Shown: in pieces, positions 48,885 through 56,953 of the stretch
Layout of the letters: the number at the start of each line of letters is the position of its first letter
How positions within the stretch are numbered: position 1 is the first letter of the stretch
Assembly (NCBI GenBank): GCA_029862975.1
Contig: JAOTWP010000009.1
Location: 1-56,953 of the forward strand
Direction: 5' to 3'
DNA from: Acidobacteriota bacterium
Lineage (GTDB): Bacteria > Acidobacteriota > Thermoanaerobaculia > Multivoradales > JAHEKO01
DNA length: 56,953 nt
Translations under genes and position numbers: made by a program
Notes under the pieces: generated by a model
The model's database searches: none
The model's input: only the letters and a program-made list of their open reading frames with translations
Told to the model about the DNA's origin: nothing

Positions 48885-51800
48885 CTACGGCGTCGGACAG
48901 TTCCCCGCGCCGAAGTTCGGCGTGCCTCCCACGGACACGGAGTCGCCGTTGTTCAGCGCCGAGATATTCGCGGCGCTCGTCTGCTCGATATTCAAGGTAG
49001 CCGAGCCGCTCTCGCTGACACGGATGTCGTCGCCGAACCCGGGGACGCCACCGTCGTTACCGATGAAGTTGTTGCCCCGGATGTCGGCACAGCCGTCGTT
49101 GTCGTCCTGGATCAGGATCTCGAGTCCGAACGTGAAGTCGTTGGGCGCGCTCAGTGCCGTGTTGTCGGTGATCGTCGCGTTGATCGTGCCGGTGTTGTCC
49201 GTGGTGTCGCGCCCCAGCACTCGAACCTGGTTGGCGTCCATGCCGCCGATGTCGTTGTTGTGGATCAAGACGGTGAAGGTGCCGTTCTCGTCCTGTCGTG
49301 TGTTGATGCCGAAACCGTTGTTGACCCCGACGCCGCTGCCGTCGATCGCGTTGTTGCTGATCGTGGCCGTGCTGGTGGCGTTGTCGTCGTTGTTGACGAG
49401 AATGCCGTTGAACGGGGTGTCGTTGATTTCGTTGCCGTCGATCAGGTTGGTGCCGGTGCTGTTCGAAGCGTTCGTGATCTGGATCGTCCCCGCGCCGAAC
49501 GAGTTGGCGGCGTTGAAGGTGCTCCCCTGAATGGTGATGGCCAGGTTGCTCGAATCGATGCTCGACCCGATGACCCCCAGGACTCCACTGCCGTTGATGT
49601 CGAAGTCGCAGTCGTCGACGACGAGCCCCATCAGGGCCGCCGAGGACGACTGAACGTCGATCCCCATCTCGCCGAAGGAGGCCTCATGGTCGTTGAAGTC
49701 CCCGCGGCGGATGGTCAGGACGTCCCGCGTGGCGTCGTCGGCGGCGCTGTTGACGTACTCGACGGCGTCCTCGTTGATGTTGTCGAAGACCACGTCCTCG
49801 ATCAGCGAGACACCGAAGAGGTTGGAGATCCGGATGCTGTGCTCGTCGTCGGCGTTGCCGTCGCTGCTCATGTTGGCGTCTTGATAGGTGAAGTTCGTGA
49901 CCGAGCTGATGTCGATGCCGTGGTCGGCCGAGCTGCCGAGGTTGAGCTGGGTCAAAGAGACGTCGCGGGTGCTCGTCAAGCTGATGCCGTCGCCCGTCGA
50001 GCTCGCGATCGTGCCGCCTGAGCCGTTCTTCGCGCCCGTGCCGTCGCCGGTGATCGTGAGACCGCCCGAGGTGCCGGTCGTGTCGAGCCGGATGCCGTTC
50101 GGCGCCCCCGAGGTTGTGACGCTGCGGAAGGTGACCCCGGCCGCACCGATCGTCGTGTTGGAGATGTCGACGCCTCGTCCACCGGCCGTCGCGTTCACCG
50201 TGTTGGTGACGCCCGGGTTGGTCGTCACCGTACCGCCGCCCGTCGCCACGAAGCCGTTGCCGCTCGTCGTGTCGACGTCGAGCGCGCCCGTGAAGTTGAT
50301 CGTGGCGCCGAGGTTGGCGGTCAGAGAAATGCCGGTCGCCGTCGAGGTGTTGGCGGTGATCGGCACGGCGATGTTCTGCGCGCCGCCGCTGTTGCCGTTG
50401 GCGCGGTAGGCCGTCGCGGCGCTCGACTGCGTGATGCTGCCCCCGGTGTAGCTGATCAGCGGGCTGCTCGAATCGACGTTGAACGCGCCGTTGGTCGGCG
50501 AGCTGATCGCCAGGTTGGCGAAGGTGAAGCCGCCGGCGGAGCCGTTGAGGATGTCCACCCCCGCGTCGCCGCCGTTGAGCGAGCTGGCGCTGTTGAACGA
50601 GTAGGTGCCGTCGGCGTTGTCGAACTGGTAGCCCGTGCCGTTCGTGGCGTTGACCGGGCCGATGAACTGCACGAAGGGCGGCCCGCCGACCGAATCGTGG
50701 TCCGTGATGAAGACCGCCGCGGCGTTGCTCGCCTGGTTGATGGAGCTCAGCACCTGGAAGTCGACCTGGGCGGTCGAGGTGCCGCCGAGGCCGTCGATCG
50801 TGAACGCCGCGCCGCTCGGGCTGGTGACGTCCGTGTTGGCGAACGTGAAGACGCCGCTGCTGGAGCCGAGAATGTCGATTCCCGCGTCGCCGCCGTTGAG
50901 CGTCGTCGCTCCGTTGAAGCTGTATCCGCCGTTGGCGTTCGAGAACTGCAGGCCGGTGCCGTTGGTGGCGCCGAGCGCGCCGGTCTGGAAGGTGACGAGC
51001 CCGGTCGAGTGGTTCGAGATCGACACCAGGGCCGCGTTGTTCGCCTGGCTGAGCGAGCCGTTGAACACGACGCTGGAGGTTCCGCCGTCGATCCGCACGG
51101 CGGCGCCGGCGGGGTTCGTCACCGAGCAGCCCGCGTCGAAGTCGAAGCTCGCCGAGCCGCCGCTGATGTCGATGCCGTGGCTCGTGCCGTTGGTGACGAC
51201 CGCGCCGTTGACGTCGATCGCCCCGGTGGCGCCGGTGAAGATCAGTCCCTGGCCGCCCGAGGCGTCGATCCCCACTTGGGTGATGGTCGAGCCGGCGGTG
51301 CCGGTGCCGGTGATCGCGGCCCCCGTCGCGTTGTCCACGTCGAGTCCGGTGACCAGGTTGGCGTCGGCCAGGGTGACGCCGTCGCCGGCCGAGTTCGAGA
51401 GGATCGGATTCGAGGCGACGCCCGGCAGCGGGTCGGAGAACGGCGGCAGGGTGACGCCGCTTGCCGTGGCGAGGTCGACGCCCTGGCCGATCAGCAGCTG
51501 GTTGTTCTTGAGCGTGATTCCGGTGTCGTAGTCGACGCTCGTCGAGTCGCCCTCGTCGATGAACACGATGTCGCCCGCGTCGTCGAGCGCCGGGGTGGCG
51601 TAGGCCGCGAGGCTGTCGTACGGCGCCGCCAGCGTGCCGTTGCCGCCGCCCCCCGCCTCGTTGTCGATGAACCAGATGGTGTTGGCGACCGTGACCTCGA
51701 CCGTACAGGCGGGCGAGTCGCCGAAGCCGTTGCCCACCGTGTAGGTGAACGTGTCGCCGCCCGTGAAGCCGGCGCCGCTGGTGTAGGCGAAACCGCCGCC

Positions 51801-53900
51801 GGGCGCCACCGTGGCGGTGCCGCCGCTGGAGGGCGCCGTGTTGCCCGTCACCGAGATCTCGTCGCCCGTGTCGCCGACGAGCACGCCGCTGGGGTCGGGC
51901 ACGGTGATGCCGACGTTGCCGAGCGCGTCGTAATCGTCCGGATCGACCTCGTCGTCGCAGGCCGGCCGGGCGCCCACCGCGATGGTGACAACGCCGTCGT
52001 CGAAGCCGGCGGCGTTCTCGAGCCGGTAGCCGAAGAGGTCCGGTCCGGTGAAGGTCGGCGACGGCGGGGTGTAGACGAAGTTGCCGTCGGCCGCCACGAC
52101 GACGGTGCCGCCGTTGTCGGTCGCCGTGGGGGCGCCCGGCACCGTCTGGTCGGTGGGGCTGCCCGAGGTTCCGTAGGAGACGACGTCGGCCAGCGGGAAG
52201 CCGCGGTCGTCGTTGTCGAGCACCGGCGGCGTGGCGTGCGCCGTCGAGTCGAGCGGCGTGTTAAGAGCCGTGTGGTAGGGATCGCCGGGGGCGCTGAGCA
52301 TGTCCGGGAAGTCGTCCACGGCTAGGGGCGGCGCCTGCACCTCGAGCGTCACGACGGCCGTGTCGCTGCCCACCGAGTTGGTGATCTGGTACTCGAAGGC
52401 GTCGATGCCCGAGAACGCCGCGTTGACCGTGGCGTCGTAGGTGAACGTGCCGTTGCCGCTGACGTCGAAGTTCACGGTGTTGCCGCTCGCCGTGACGAAG
52501 CTCGTTCCCGGGGGCGTGGTCAGCGGCCCGCCGACGGGGCCGTAGAAGTCGACCGCGCCGGCCGGGACGCCGAAGTCGTCGGCTCCGGAGCCGTTGTCGG
52601 CCGCCGCGTCGAGGAGGGTCGAGGTGTTCTGCACGACGCTCAGGGCGTCGTCCTGGGCGACTGGCGCGAGCCCGAGCAGAATCGAGGCCGTCGCCGTGTC
52701 GGTCGCCGGGCTGCCCGGCGGGATCCCGTTCTGGACGTCGTAGGTGAAGGTGTCCGTCTCGCCGCCCGTGGCGCCCGGCGGCGGCGTGTAGGTGAAGGAG
52801 CCGTCGGCGCCGACGTCCACCGAGCCGCCCAGCGCCGTCGGCTGGCCGACGACGGGGATCGCGGCCAGGGTCGGCGTCCCCGGAATGCCGAAGTCGTTGG
52901 CGAGCAGCAGCGGCTGCAGCGTGCCGTCGACCGTAGTCGGCGCGACCGGGTCGCCCGCGTAGGGCCCGTCGTCGAGGGCCAGCGGGGTCGTCGTGACCGC
53001 GCCGGCCAGAGTCGTGTTCGGGTCCGGCGTATCGTCGAGCTGGACGGCGGTCGCCGGATCGGGGCCGGCGTTGGCGACGTCGATCCGGTAGGTGATCGTG
53101 TCGCCGGGCAGCGCCGGGGTGCCGGGGAGGTCGACCTTGGTCGCCGTGACGTCGGCGACGGTGGTCGGAATGGTGACGTCGCAGAGCAGATCCCCCTGCG
53201 GCGCGTCCTCACGGAACTCGATGCGGGCAATCCCGGCCGGATCGCTCGTCGCGACCCCGAAGAAGGTCCCCGCCGGGCTGCCGGCGATCCCCGGAATCGC
53301 GCCCAGCGAGCCGCCGGGGCCGAACACCTCGACCGTCAGGCTCTGGCCGCCGAACGGCTGCACCAGATCGAGACCCGCCGCGGGGACGGGCGGGTCGAAG
53401 CGCAGCAGCGGGTCGGCGGCGAAGGAGTCGGCGCCGACGGCGACGCAGTCCACGCCGAGAAACGGCGGCGTGAGCACGACGCCGTCGCTGCCCTGGACGA
53501 CGTCGACGGCGATCCCGGGAGCGATGCCGCCGAGCGCGAAGCAGCCGTTGTCGGTGCTCTCGTCGAACGGCGGCGGGCACGCCAGCACGTCGTTGGGCGG
53601 CACGAGCGAGGCGCCGAGGTCCGCGACGAGAACCGCGGGGAAGAGGGCTTCGAACGTCGCCCGCTCCGAGTAGGTCGTCAGGGTGCCCAGCGTCGTCGCC
53701 GGATTCGGGACGGCTGCCGCCGGCGCGTCCGGCACGAAGTCCGCCGGCACCTCGGACCACGCCGCGTAGGGCGCCTGGGCGTCCGCGACGGACGCCAGGA
53801 GCAAGGTCGCGAGAACGGCAAGCGCGGAGCCGAGCCGCCGCCGAGCCGCTCTGGGGAACCGACTCGCTCGCCCTGACGCTGCGCGCCGCTCACTCATCAC
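48885..53900 (-). CDS. Giant secreted beta-helix surface protein, 1671 aa
   Basis: A signal peptide (RLGSALAVLATLLLASVADAQA) follows a basic start. Residues about 45-245 form a choice-of-anchor-like domain. A DUF11 unit (GDTITYRIDVANAGPDPATAVQLDDTP) comes next, then four cadherin/Ig-like units, each with a 'DGSFTYTPPPG...GTDTFTYxVxNG' pattern. From about residue 750 (IWFIDNEAGGGGNGTLAAPYDSL) to the end is a right-handed parallel beta-helix rich in N-G, S-S and D-N turns, with the pattern 'GISLTANLGATINFTGALDVDTTSGNGFVA'. It contains an internal 107-residue duplication. The ending GGTPNFGAGNCPTP replaces the DGFESGD tail. Probable surface adhesin or filament; ligand unknown. Confidence 0.82.
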   Translation of the reverse strand: MMSERRAASGRASRFPRAARRRLGSALAVLATLLLASVADAQAPYAAWSEVPADFVPDAPAAAVPNPATTLGTLTTYSERATFEALFPAVLVADLGASLVPPNDVLACPPPFDESTDNGCFALGGIAPGIAVDVVQGSDGVVLTPPFLGVDCVAVGADSFAADPLLRFDPPVPAAGLDLVQPFGGQSLTVEVFGPGGSLGAIPGIAGSPAGTFFGVATSDPAGIARIEFREDAPQGDLLCDVTIPTTVADVTATKVDLPGTPALPGDTITYRIDVANAGPDPATAVQLDDTPDPNTTLAGAVTTTPLALDDGPYAGDPVAPTTVDGTLQPLLLANDFGIPGTPTLAAIPVVGQPTALGGSVDVGADGSFTYTPPPGATGGETDTFTYDVQNGIPPGSPATDTATASILLGLAPVAQDDALSVVQNTSTLLDAAADNGSGADDFGVPAGAVDFYGPVGGPLTTPPGTSFVTASGNTVNFDVSGNGTFTYDATVNAAFSGIDAFEYQITNSVGSDTAVVTLEVQAPPLAVDDFPDMLSAPGDPYHTALNTPLDSTAHATPPVLDNDDRGFPLADVVSYGTSGSPTDQTVPGAPTATDNGGTVVVAADGNFVYTPPSPTFTGPDLFGYRLENAAGFDDGVVTIAVGARPACDDEVDPDDYDALGNVGITVPDPSGVLVGDTGDEISVTGNTAPSSGGTATVAPGGGFAYTSGAGFTGGDTFTYTVGNGFGDSPACTVEVTVANTIWFIDNEAGGGGNGTLAAPYDSLAAYATPALDDAGDIVFIDEGDSTSVDYDTGITLKNNQLLIGQGVDLATASGVTLPPFSDPLPGVASNPILSNSAGDGVTLADANLVTGLDVDNATGAAITGTGTAGSTITQVGIDASGGQGLIFTGATGAIDVNGAVVTNGTSHGIDISGGSASFDFDAGCSVTNPAGAAVRIDGGTSSVVFNGSLSQANNAALVSISNHSTGLVTFQTGALGATNGTGLQFSNANGGYSFNGATTLNGGDAGIDILGSSSGVFTFANTDVTSPSGAAFTIDGLGGTSTAQVDFQVLSSINQASNAAAVFITDHDSVGGPPFVQFIGPVNATNGTGYQFDNADGTYSFNSASSLNGGDAGVDILNGSAGGFTFANLAISSPTNGAFNVDSSSPLISYTGGSITQSSAATAYRANGNSGGAQNIAVPITANTSTATGISLTANLGATINFTGALDVDTTSGNGFVATGGGTVTTNPGVTNTVNATAGGRGVDISNTTIGAAGVTFRSVTTSGAPNGIRLDTTGTSGGLTITGDGTGAKNGSGGTIASSTGDGISLTSTRDVSLTQLNLGSSADHGIDISSVTNFTYQDANMSSDGNADDEHSIRISNLFGVSLIEDVVFDNINEDAVEYVNSAADDATRDVLTIRRGDFNDHEASFGEMGIDVQSSSAALMGLVVDDCDFDINGSGVLGVIGSSIDSSNLAITIQGSTFNAANSFGAGTIQITNASNSTGTNLIDGNEINDTPFNGILVNNDDNATSTATISNNAIDGSGVGVNNGFGINTRQDENGTFTVLIHNNDIGGMDANQVRVLGRDTTDNTGTINATITDNTALSAPNDFTFGLEILIQDDNDGCADIRGNNFIGNDGGVPGFGDDIRVSESGSATLNIEQTSAANISALNNGDSVSVGGTPNFGAGNCPTP

Positions 53901-53985
53901 CGGGGCTCTCCTGGGTCATCGGTTCTGGTCCTCGAAACCGTCGCGCGAGGCGAGGGCTCGCCGCGCGCTCCAACGTCGTCGGCAC

Positions 53986-54489
53986 CTACTTCTTGCGCTT
54001 CGCGGCCTTCCTCTTCGCCGTCTTCCGGGCCGGCTTCGCGGCCCTCTTCTTCGCCGCCTTCGGAGCGGCCTTCGCCGTGGCGGACCTGGCCGCGGTCTTG
54101 GGCTCCCGCAGGACCACGAACTGCGCCTCGGCAGCGTGGCCCCAGTGCAGGTGGCGCACGACGTAGCGCCTGCCGTCCTTGAGCTTCCTCGCCGGCACCT
54201 CGAGGGTCGCGGCCTCGCGCAGGGAGAGCCGGGCCGGAATCAGCGCGCTGGCGTGAGCGTGTGCTCCCTCGACGGACGGGCCTGCCTCCGCGGCCTCGCG
54301 GAAGATCATTCGCTGACTCTCGTCGATGACCTGCCAGGCATGTGGGTCCGTGCCCCCGACCGCCCAATGATCGTCGCTGTCGTTGTGGAGGAAGCTGACG
54401 ACCTCGATGGCGACGACGTCCGCGCCGTCAGGGACGACGACGACCGGGTCGACGTTCAGCTCGTTACGAATGCGCTTCGATCCGATCAC
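53986..54489 (-). CDS. Hypothetical protein with histone H1-like basic tail, 167 aa
   Basis: I place the start at GTG 54489, five bases after AGAGG; ATG 54582 would give 198 residues. Residues 1-~125 form an acidic-to-neutral beta-rich domain (VDPVVVVPDGADVVAIEVVSFLHNDSDDHWAVGGTDPHAW, EVPARKLKDGRRYVVRHLHWG). The last ~40 are almost only Ala, Lys, Arg and Pro (AAPKAAKKRAAKPARKTAK), like bacterial H1/AlgP-type tails. The tail would bind nucleic acid or another polyanion; the N-terminal domain is not recognised. It is divergent from mtaB. Confidence 0.65.
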   Translation of the reverse strand: MIGSKRIRNELNVDPVVVVPDGADVVAIEVVSFLHNDSDDHWAVGGTDPHAWQVIDESQRMIFREAAEAGPSVEGAHAHASALIPARLSLREAATLEVPARKLKDGRRYVVRHLHWGHAAEAQFVVLREPKTAARSATAKAAPKAAKKRAAKPARKTAKRKAAKRKK

Positions 54490-54748
54490 CACGACCTCTC
54501 TTTCTTGCCCGTCTTCTTGCTCGGGCTTCTTGCTCAGTCTTCCGGCTCGGCCGGCCGACTCGCCGGCTACCGGTCGCAACACTCCGATCCGTTACCCCGC
54601 GTGGCGTCGACGCGAGGCACGCCGGCGGGGTCGGCCAAAGTCCGTCGGTGGGCGGCGCGTACCATACCACGCTCGTCGACCCCCGCGGTCGAGACGTGAG
54701 GTCCGAGTCTCCCCCTGCCGGCCGGCGGTCGCCCGCGAGCCCCCGCCC

Positions 54749-54756
54749 GCTATGAT
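54749..54756 (+). promoter_or_regulatory. -10 element GCTATGAT close to the mtaB start
   Basis: TATGAT (54751-54756) ends only nine bases before ATG 54766. The transcription start would fall on or next to the start codon, implying a leaderless or nearly leaderless mRNA. Confidence 0.5.
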
Positions 54757-54765
54757 CGCCCTCCC

Positions 54766-56097
54766 ATGCGGGTGGCCTTCTCCAATCTGGGATGCAAGCT
54801 CAACCAGGCGGAGCTCGAGGACCTGGCGCGGCAGTTCGCCGCCGCCGGGCACGACGTCGTCGCCGCCGCTCCCGAGGCCGACCTGCACGTCGTCAACAGC
54901 TGCACGGTCACCCACCGCGCGGCACGCGACTCGCGCAAGACCGCGCGGCGGGGCCGGCGGCACAACGAGCGGCTCAGGACGGTGCTGACGGGCTGCTGGG
55001 TCGAGTCCGATCCCGAGGCGGCGGCGGCGCTGGCGGGCGTCGATCTGGTGGTGCCCAACGCCGCGAAGGAGCAGCTCCTCGAGCGGGTGCACGCGGCCTT
55101 CCCCGAGCTGCGGCCGCCGGGGCTCGCGGCCTCGCCCCTCGAGGTGCCCTACGTGCCGCTCGCGTTCGGCAACGCCCGCGCCCTCGTGAAGATCGAGGAC
55201 GGCTGCGACATGCGCTGCGCCTTCTGCATCATCCCCGCCACCCGCGGCCGCCAGCGCAGCCGCCACCCCGCCGCGGTCGTCCGGGACGTGCGGCGGCTGG
55301 CCGCGGCCGGCTTCGCCGAGGTCGTCGTCACCGGGGTCCAGATCTCTTCCTACCGGTGGGACGACACCGGGCTCTTCGAGCTGGTCCGCAGGCTGCTGCG
55401 AGAGACGTCCGTGCCCCGCCTGCGCCTGACGTCGATCGCCCCCTGGGAGCTCGACCTCCGCCTGCTCGACCTGTTCGCCGCGGATCCCGGCGGCGGGACG
55501 CGGCTATGCCGCCATTTCCATCTCTCCCTGCAGAGCGGTTGCGACGCCACGCTGCGCCGTATGCGGCGCCCCTACACGGCAGCGCGGTTCGCCGCCGTCG
55601 TCGAGCGCGTCCGCGAGCGGCTGCCGCGGGCCGCGATCACGACCGACGTCATCGTCGGCTTCCCCGGCGAGAGCGCCGCCGACTTCGAGGAGTCGCTCGC
55701 CTTCGTCGCGGCGCAGGGCTTCGCCCGGGTCCACGCGTTCCCCTACTCCGCGCGGCCGGGCACCGCCGCCGCCGGCTTCGGCGGCCGGGTCGAGCCTGCC
55801 GTCGCCCGCGAGCGGATGGGGCGGCTGCTGGCCGTCGCGGCAGCGGGCGCCGCCGCCTTCGCGCGCGCGCAGCTCGGCCAGACGGTCTCGGTGCTGTGGG
55901 AGGAGCGGCGCGGCGCGGTGTGGCGCGGGACGAGCGACAACTACCTGCGGGTGGAGACCCGCGCCGCCGCGCCGCTGCGCCGGCGGCTCGCCGCCGCCCG
56001 GCTCGTCGCCGTCGACGGGCCGCTCCTCCGCGGCACGCTGACCCCGCGCCAGGCCGTGGCTGGTGCCCCGCCGGGGCGAGGGTTAGACTGCCGCTGA
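54766..56097 (+). CDS. mtaB: tRNA (N6-L-threonylcarbamoyladenosine37-C2)-methylthiotransferase
   Basis: Radical SAM methylthiotransferase, 443 residues. Three N-terminal cysteines for the auxiliary cluster lie in SNLGCKLNQ, NSCTVTH and TGCWVE. The SAM cluster is EDGCDMRCAFCIIPATRGR (CxxxCxxC, about residues 147-154). TTDVIVGFPGES and HAFPYSARPGT are further family marks, and the last ~80 residues are a TRAM-like domain. The L-G-C-K-L-N-Q opening is the MtaB rather than the MiaB form. It converts t6A37 to ms2t6A37 in tRNA. Confidence 0.93.
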   Translation: MRVAFSNLGCKLNQAELEDLARQFAAAGHDVVAAAPEADLHVVNSCTVTHRAARDSRKTARRGRRHNERLRTVLTGCWVESDPEAAAALAGVDLVVPNAAKEQLLERVHAAFPELRPPGLAASPLEVPYVPLAFGNARALVKIEDGCDMRCAFCIIPATRGRQRSRHPAAVVRDVRRLAAAGFAEVVVTGVQISSYRWDDTGLFELVRRLLRETSVPRLRLTSIAPWELDLRLLDLFAADPGGGTRLCRHFHLSLQSGCDATLRRMRRPYTAARFAAVVERVRERLPRAAITTDVIVGFPGESAADFEESLAFVAAQGFARVHAFPYSARPGTAAAGFGGRVEPAVARERMGRLLAVAAAGAAAFARAQLGQTVSVLWEERRGAVWRGTSDNYLRVETRAAAPLRRRLAAARLVAVDGPLLRGTLTPRQAVAGAPPGRGLDCR

Positions 56098-56098
56098 C

Positions 56099-56953
56099 TT
56101 GGCCCGACGATCACGCAGGGGGCGAGCCCCCGACGTACAGCCCGACGAAGGCGGCGCCGGCCCGGCCGGCGAGGCCGCTGCTCGCGATCTCCTGGCGCTC
56201 GACGAGATCGCGGACCGCCTGGACGGCGCCCTGAGGCAGTCGCCGGCCGACGAGACGGAGCTCGTCTGGATGGAGGTCCTGCGGGGGGAGGCGGAGAGCC
56301 GCGGGCCGCGGGCCGAGGCGCGGACGGCGCGCCACCGCACCCTCGTGGCCAGGGTTCTCGAGCGGGGGCGGGTGGGCAGCCACCGCACCGGCTCCGGCGA
56401 GGGCGGCGAGGTGGCCGACGCCATCCGCCAGGCGCTCGCGCAGTCCAGGATCCACCAGCCGCTGCCCGGCCTGCCGCACCTCCCCGCCCCCGAGGCGGCG
56501 CCCGCCGAGCTCCCGCCGCTGTCCTGCCCGGAGATCGCCGCCCTCACGGCGGACGGGGCCCGCGAGCTGCTCGCCGGTCTGCACCGCCAGCGCGGGGCGC
56601 TCGACCTGCAATGGACGCTGGCCCGGGTCGCCGTCTTCAACAGCCGCGGCGTGCGCCGGCAGGCCGAGGTCACCTCGGCGGCGCTGCAGGTCCGCATGAG
56701 CCGGCTGCCGGGCGGCGGCCGGGCGGCGGCGGCTTCGCGCACCCTGGCCGGTCTCGCCGCTGCCGAGCTGCTGGAGACGGCCCAGCAGCGGCACGCGACG
56801 GGCGACGCCGGCGAGCTGCCGGCGGCACCCGTCGCGGCGCTGCTGAGCGGCGAGGCGGCGATCGAGCTCGTCGCCCTGCTCAACCGCACGGCCCTGGCCG
56901 CCAGCGCCTACTCGGACGGCACGTCGTTTCTGCGCGAGCATCTCGGGGTGCAG
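56099..56953 (+). CDS. TldD/PmbA-family protease homologue, N-terminal part
   Basis: An open frame of 285 codons from TTG 56099 to the window end with no stop. LLALDEIADRLDGALRQSPADETELVWMEV matches the TldD/PmbA opening, and RVAVFNSRGVRRQAEVTSAALQVRM the next conserved block. The final LLSGEAAIELVALLNRTALAASAYSDGTSFLREHLGV is the strongly conserved centre. TldD/PmbA are zinc-dependent partners in peptide maturation and the CcdA/microcin pathways. The start is uncertain: TTG lies one base after the mtaB stop, with TAGACT near 56084 as a possible -10. Two minus-strand open frames here are shadows. Confidence 0.85.
   Translation, partial: MARRSRRGRAPDVQPDEGGAGPAGEAAARDLLALDEIADRLDGALRQSPADETELVWMEVLRGEAESRGPRAEARTARHRTLVARVLERGRVGSHRTGSGEGGEVADAIRQALAQSRIHQPLPGLPHLPAPEAAPAELPPLSCPEIAALTADGARELLAGLHRQRGALDLQWTLARVAVFNSRGVRRQAEVTSAALQVRMSRLPGGGRAAAASRTLAGLAAAELLETAQQRHATGDAGELPAAPVAALLSGEAAIELVALLNRTALAASAYSDGTSFLREHLGVQ

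Noticed and set aside
50697-52325. A 542-codon plus-strand frame
   Set aside because: Antisense to the giant beta-helix gene, without recognisable motifs.
56083-56941. Two minus-strand open frames at the right end
   Set aside because: They mirror the PmbA/TldD-like plus-strand frame, which has the family motifs and no stop to the window end.

Overview
The window is about 57 kb of very GC-rich bacterial DNA, densely packed with genes. GTG starts and four-base stop/start overlaps (GTGA, ATGA) are common. A Gram-negative cell is indicated by a TamA/BamA-type barrel beside a TamB-like protein, an O-antigen-ligase-like protein and many secreted proteins. Three secreted proteins end in the same tail (consensus IFxDGFESGD[T/L]SAWSxxxP). 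I associate that tail, together with BlaI/M56 pairs, secreted subtilases, BNR proteins and kelch proteins, with Acidobacteriota of the Thermoanaerobaculia type. That placement is inference; no rRNA gene is present to confirm it.

Layout. (1) 1-11.5 kb, minus strand: an envelope and housekeeping run reading O-antigen ligase-like, polyprenyl synthase, TlyA, NAD kinase, TamB, TamA/BamA-like, a small membrane protein and a DinB/DUF1572 fragment, with Trm112 upstream. (2) 11.6-25.7 kb, mixed strands: sugar C-methyltransferase, Nth, secreted gamma-glutamyltransferase, DUF4388 protein, a BlaI/M56 regulatory pair with a very clear operator, a membrane protein, class II amidotransferase, AidB-like acyl-CoA dehydrogenase, a Phd/VapC toxin-antitoxin pair, YajQ and a secreted subtilase. 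(3) 25.8-33.3 kb, minus: a large secreted BNR-repeat protein, a complementary M16 peptidase pair, a metallophosphoesterase and two small stress-type proteins, one with 11-residue LEA-like repeats. (4) 33.4-39.4 kb: tRNA-Ala(CGC), an AAA/DUF4143 ATPase, a second RHH/VapC pair, RmuC, an isoaspartate methyltransferase and a MATE exporter. (5) 39.3-43.2 kb: a 3.7-kb segment (14-repeat kelch protein plus an orphan carrier protein) bounded by two copies of a 124-bp direct repeat. (6) 43.1-53.9 kb, minus: an eight-gene run of a giant beta-helix surface protein, three paralogous phage-tail-collar (Mdp-like) proteins, a GNAT acetyltransferase, a DUF6916 protein, a DUF11 protein with the DGFESGD tail and an SH3-domain secreted protein. 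(7) 54-57 kb: a histone-tail-like basic protein, MtaB and the start of a TldD/PmbA gene that runs off the end.

The strongest candidate for an undescribed system is region 6. It links tail-collar proteins to large secreted repeat proteins, a dedicated acetyltransferase and DUF6916, and has no other phage genes around it. The best evidence of genome rearrangement is region 5. The clearest regulatory circuit is the 39-bp palindrome overlapping the -10 of the blaI promoter. No gap longer than 300 bases lacks a gene.
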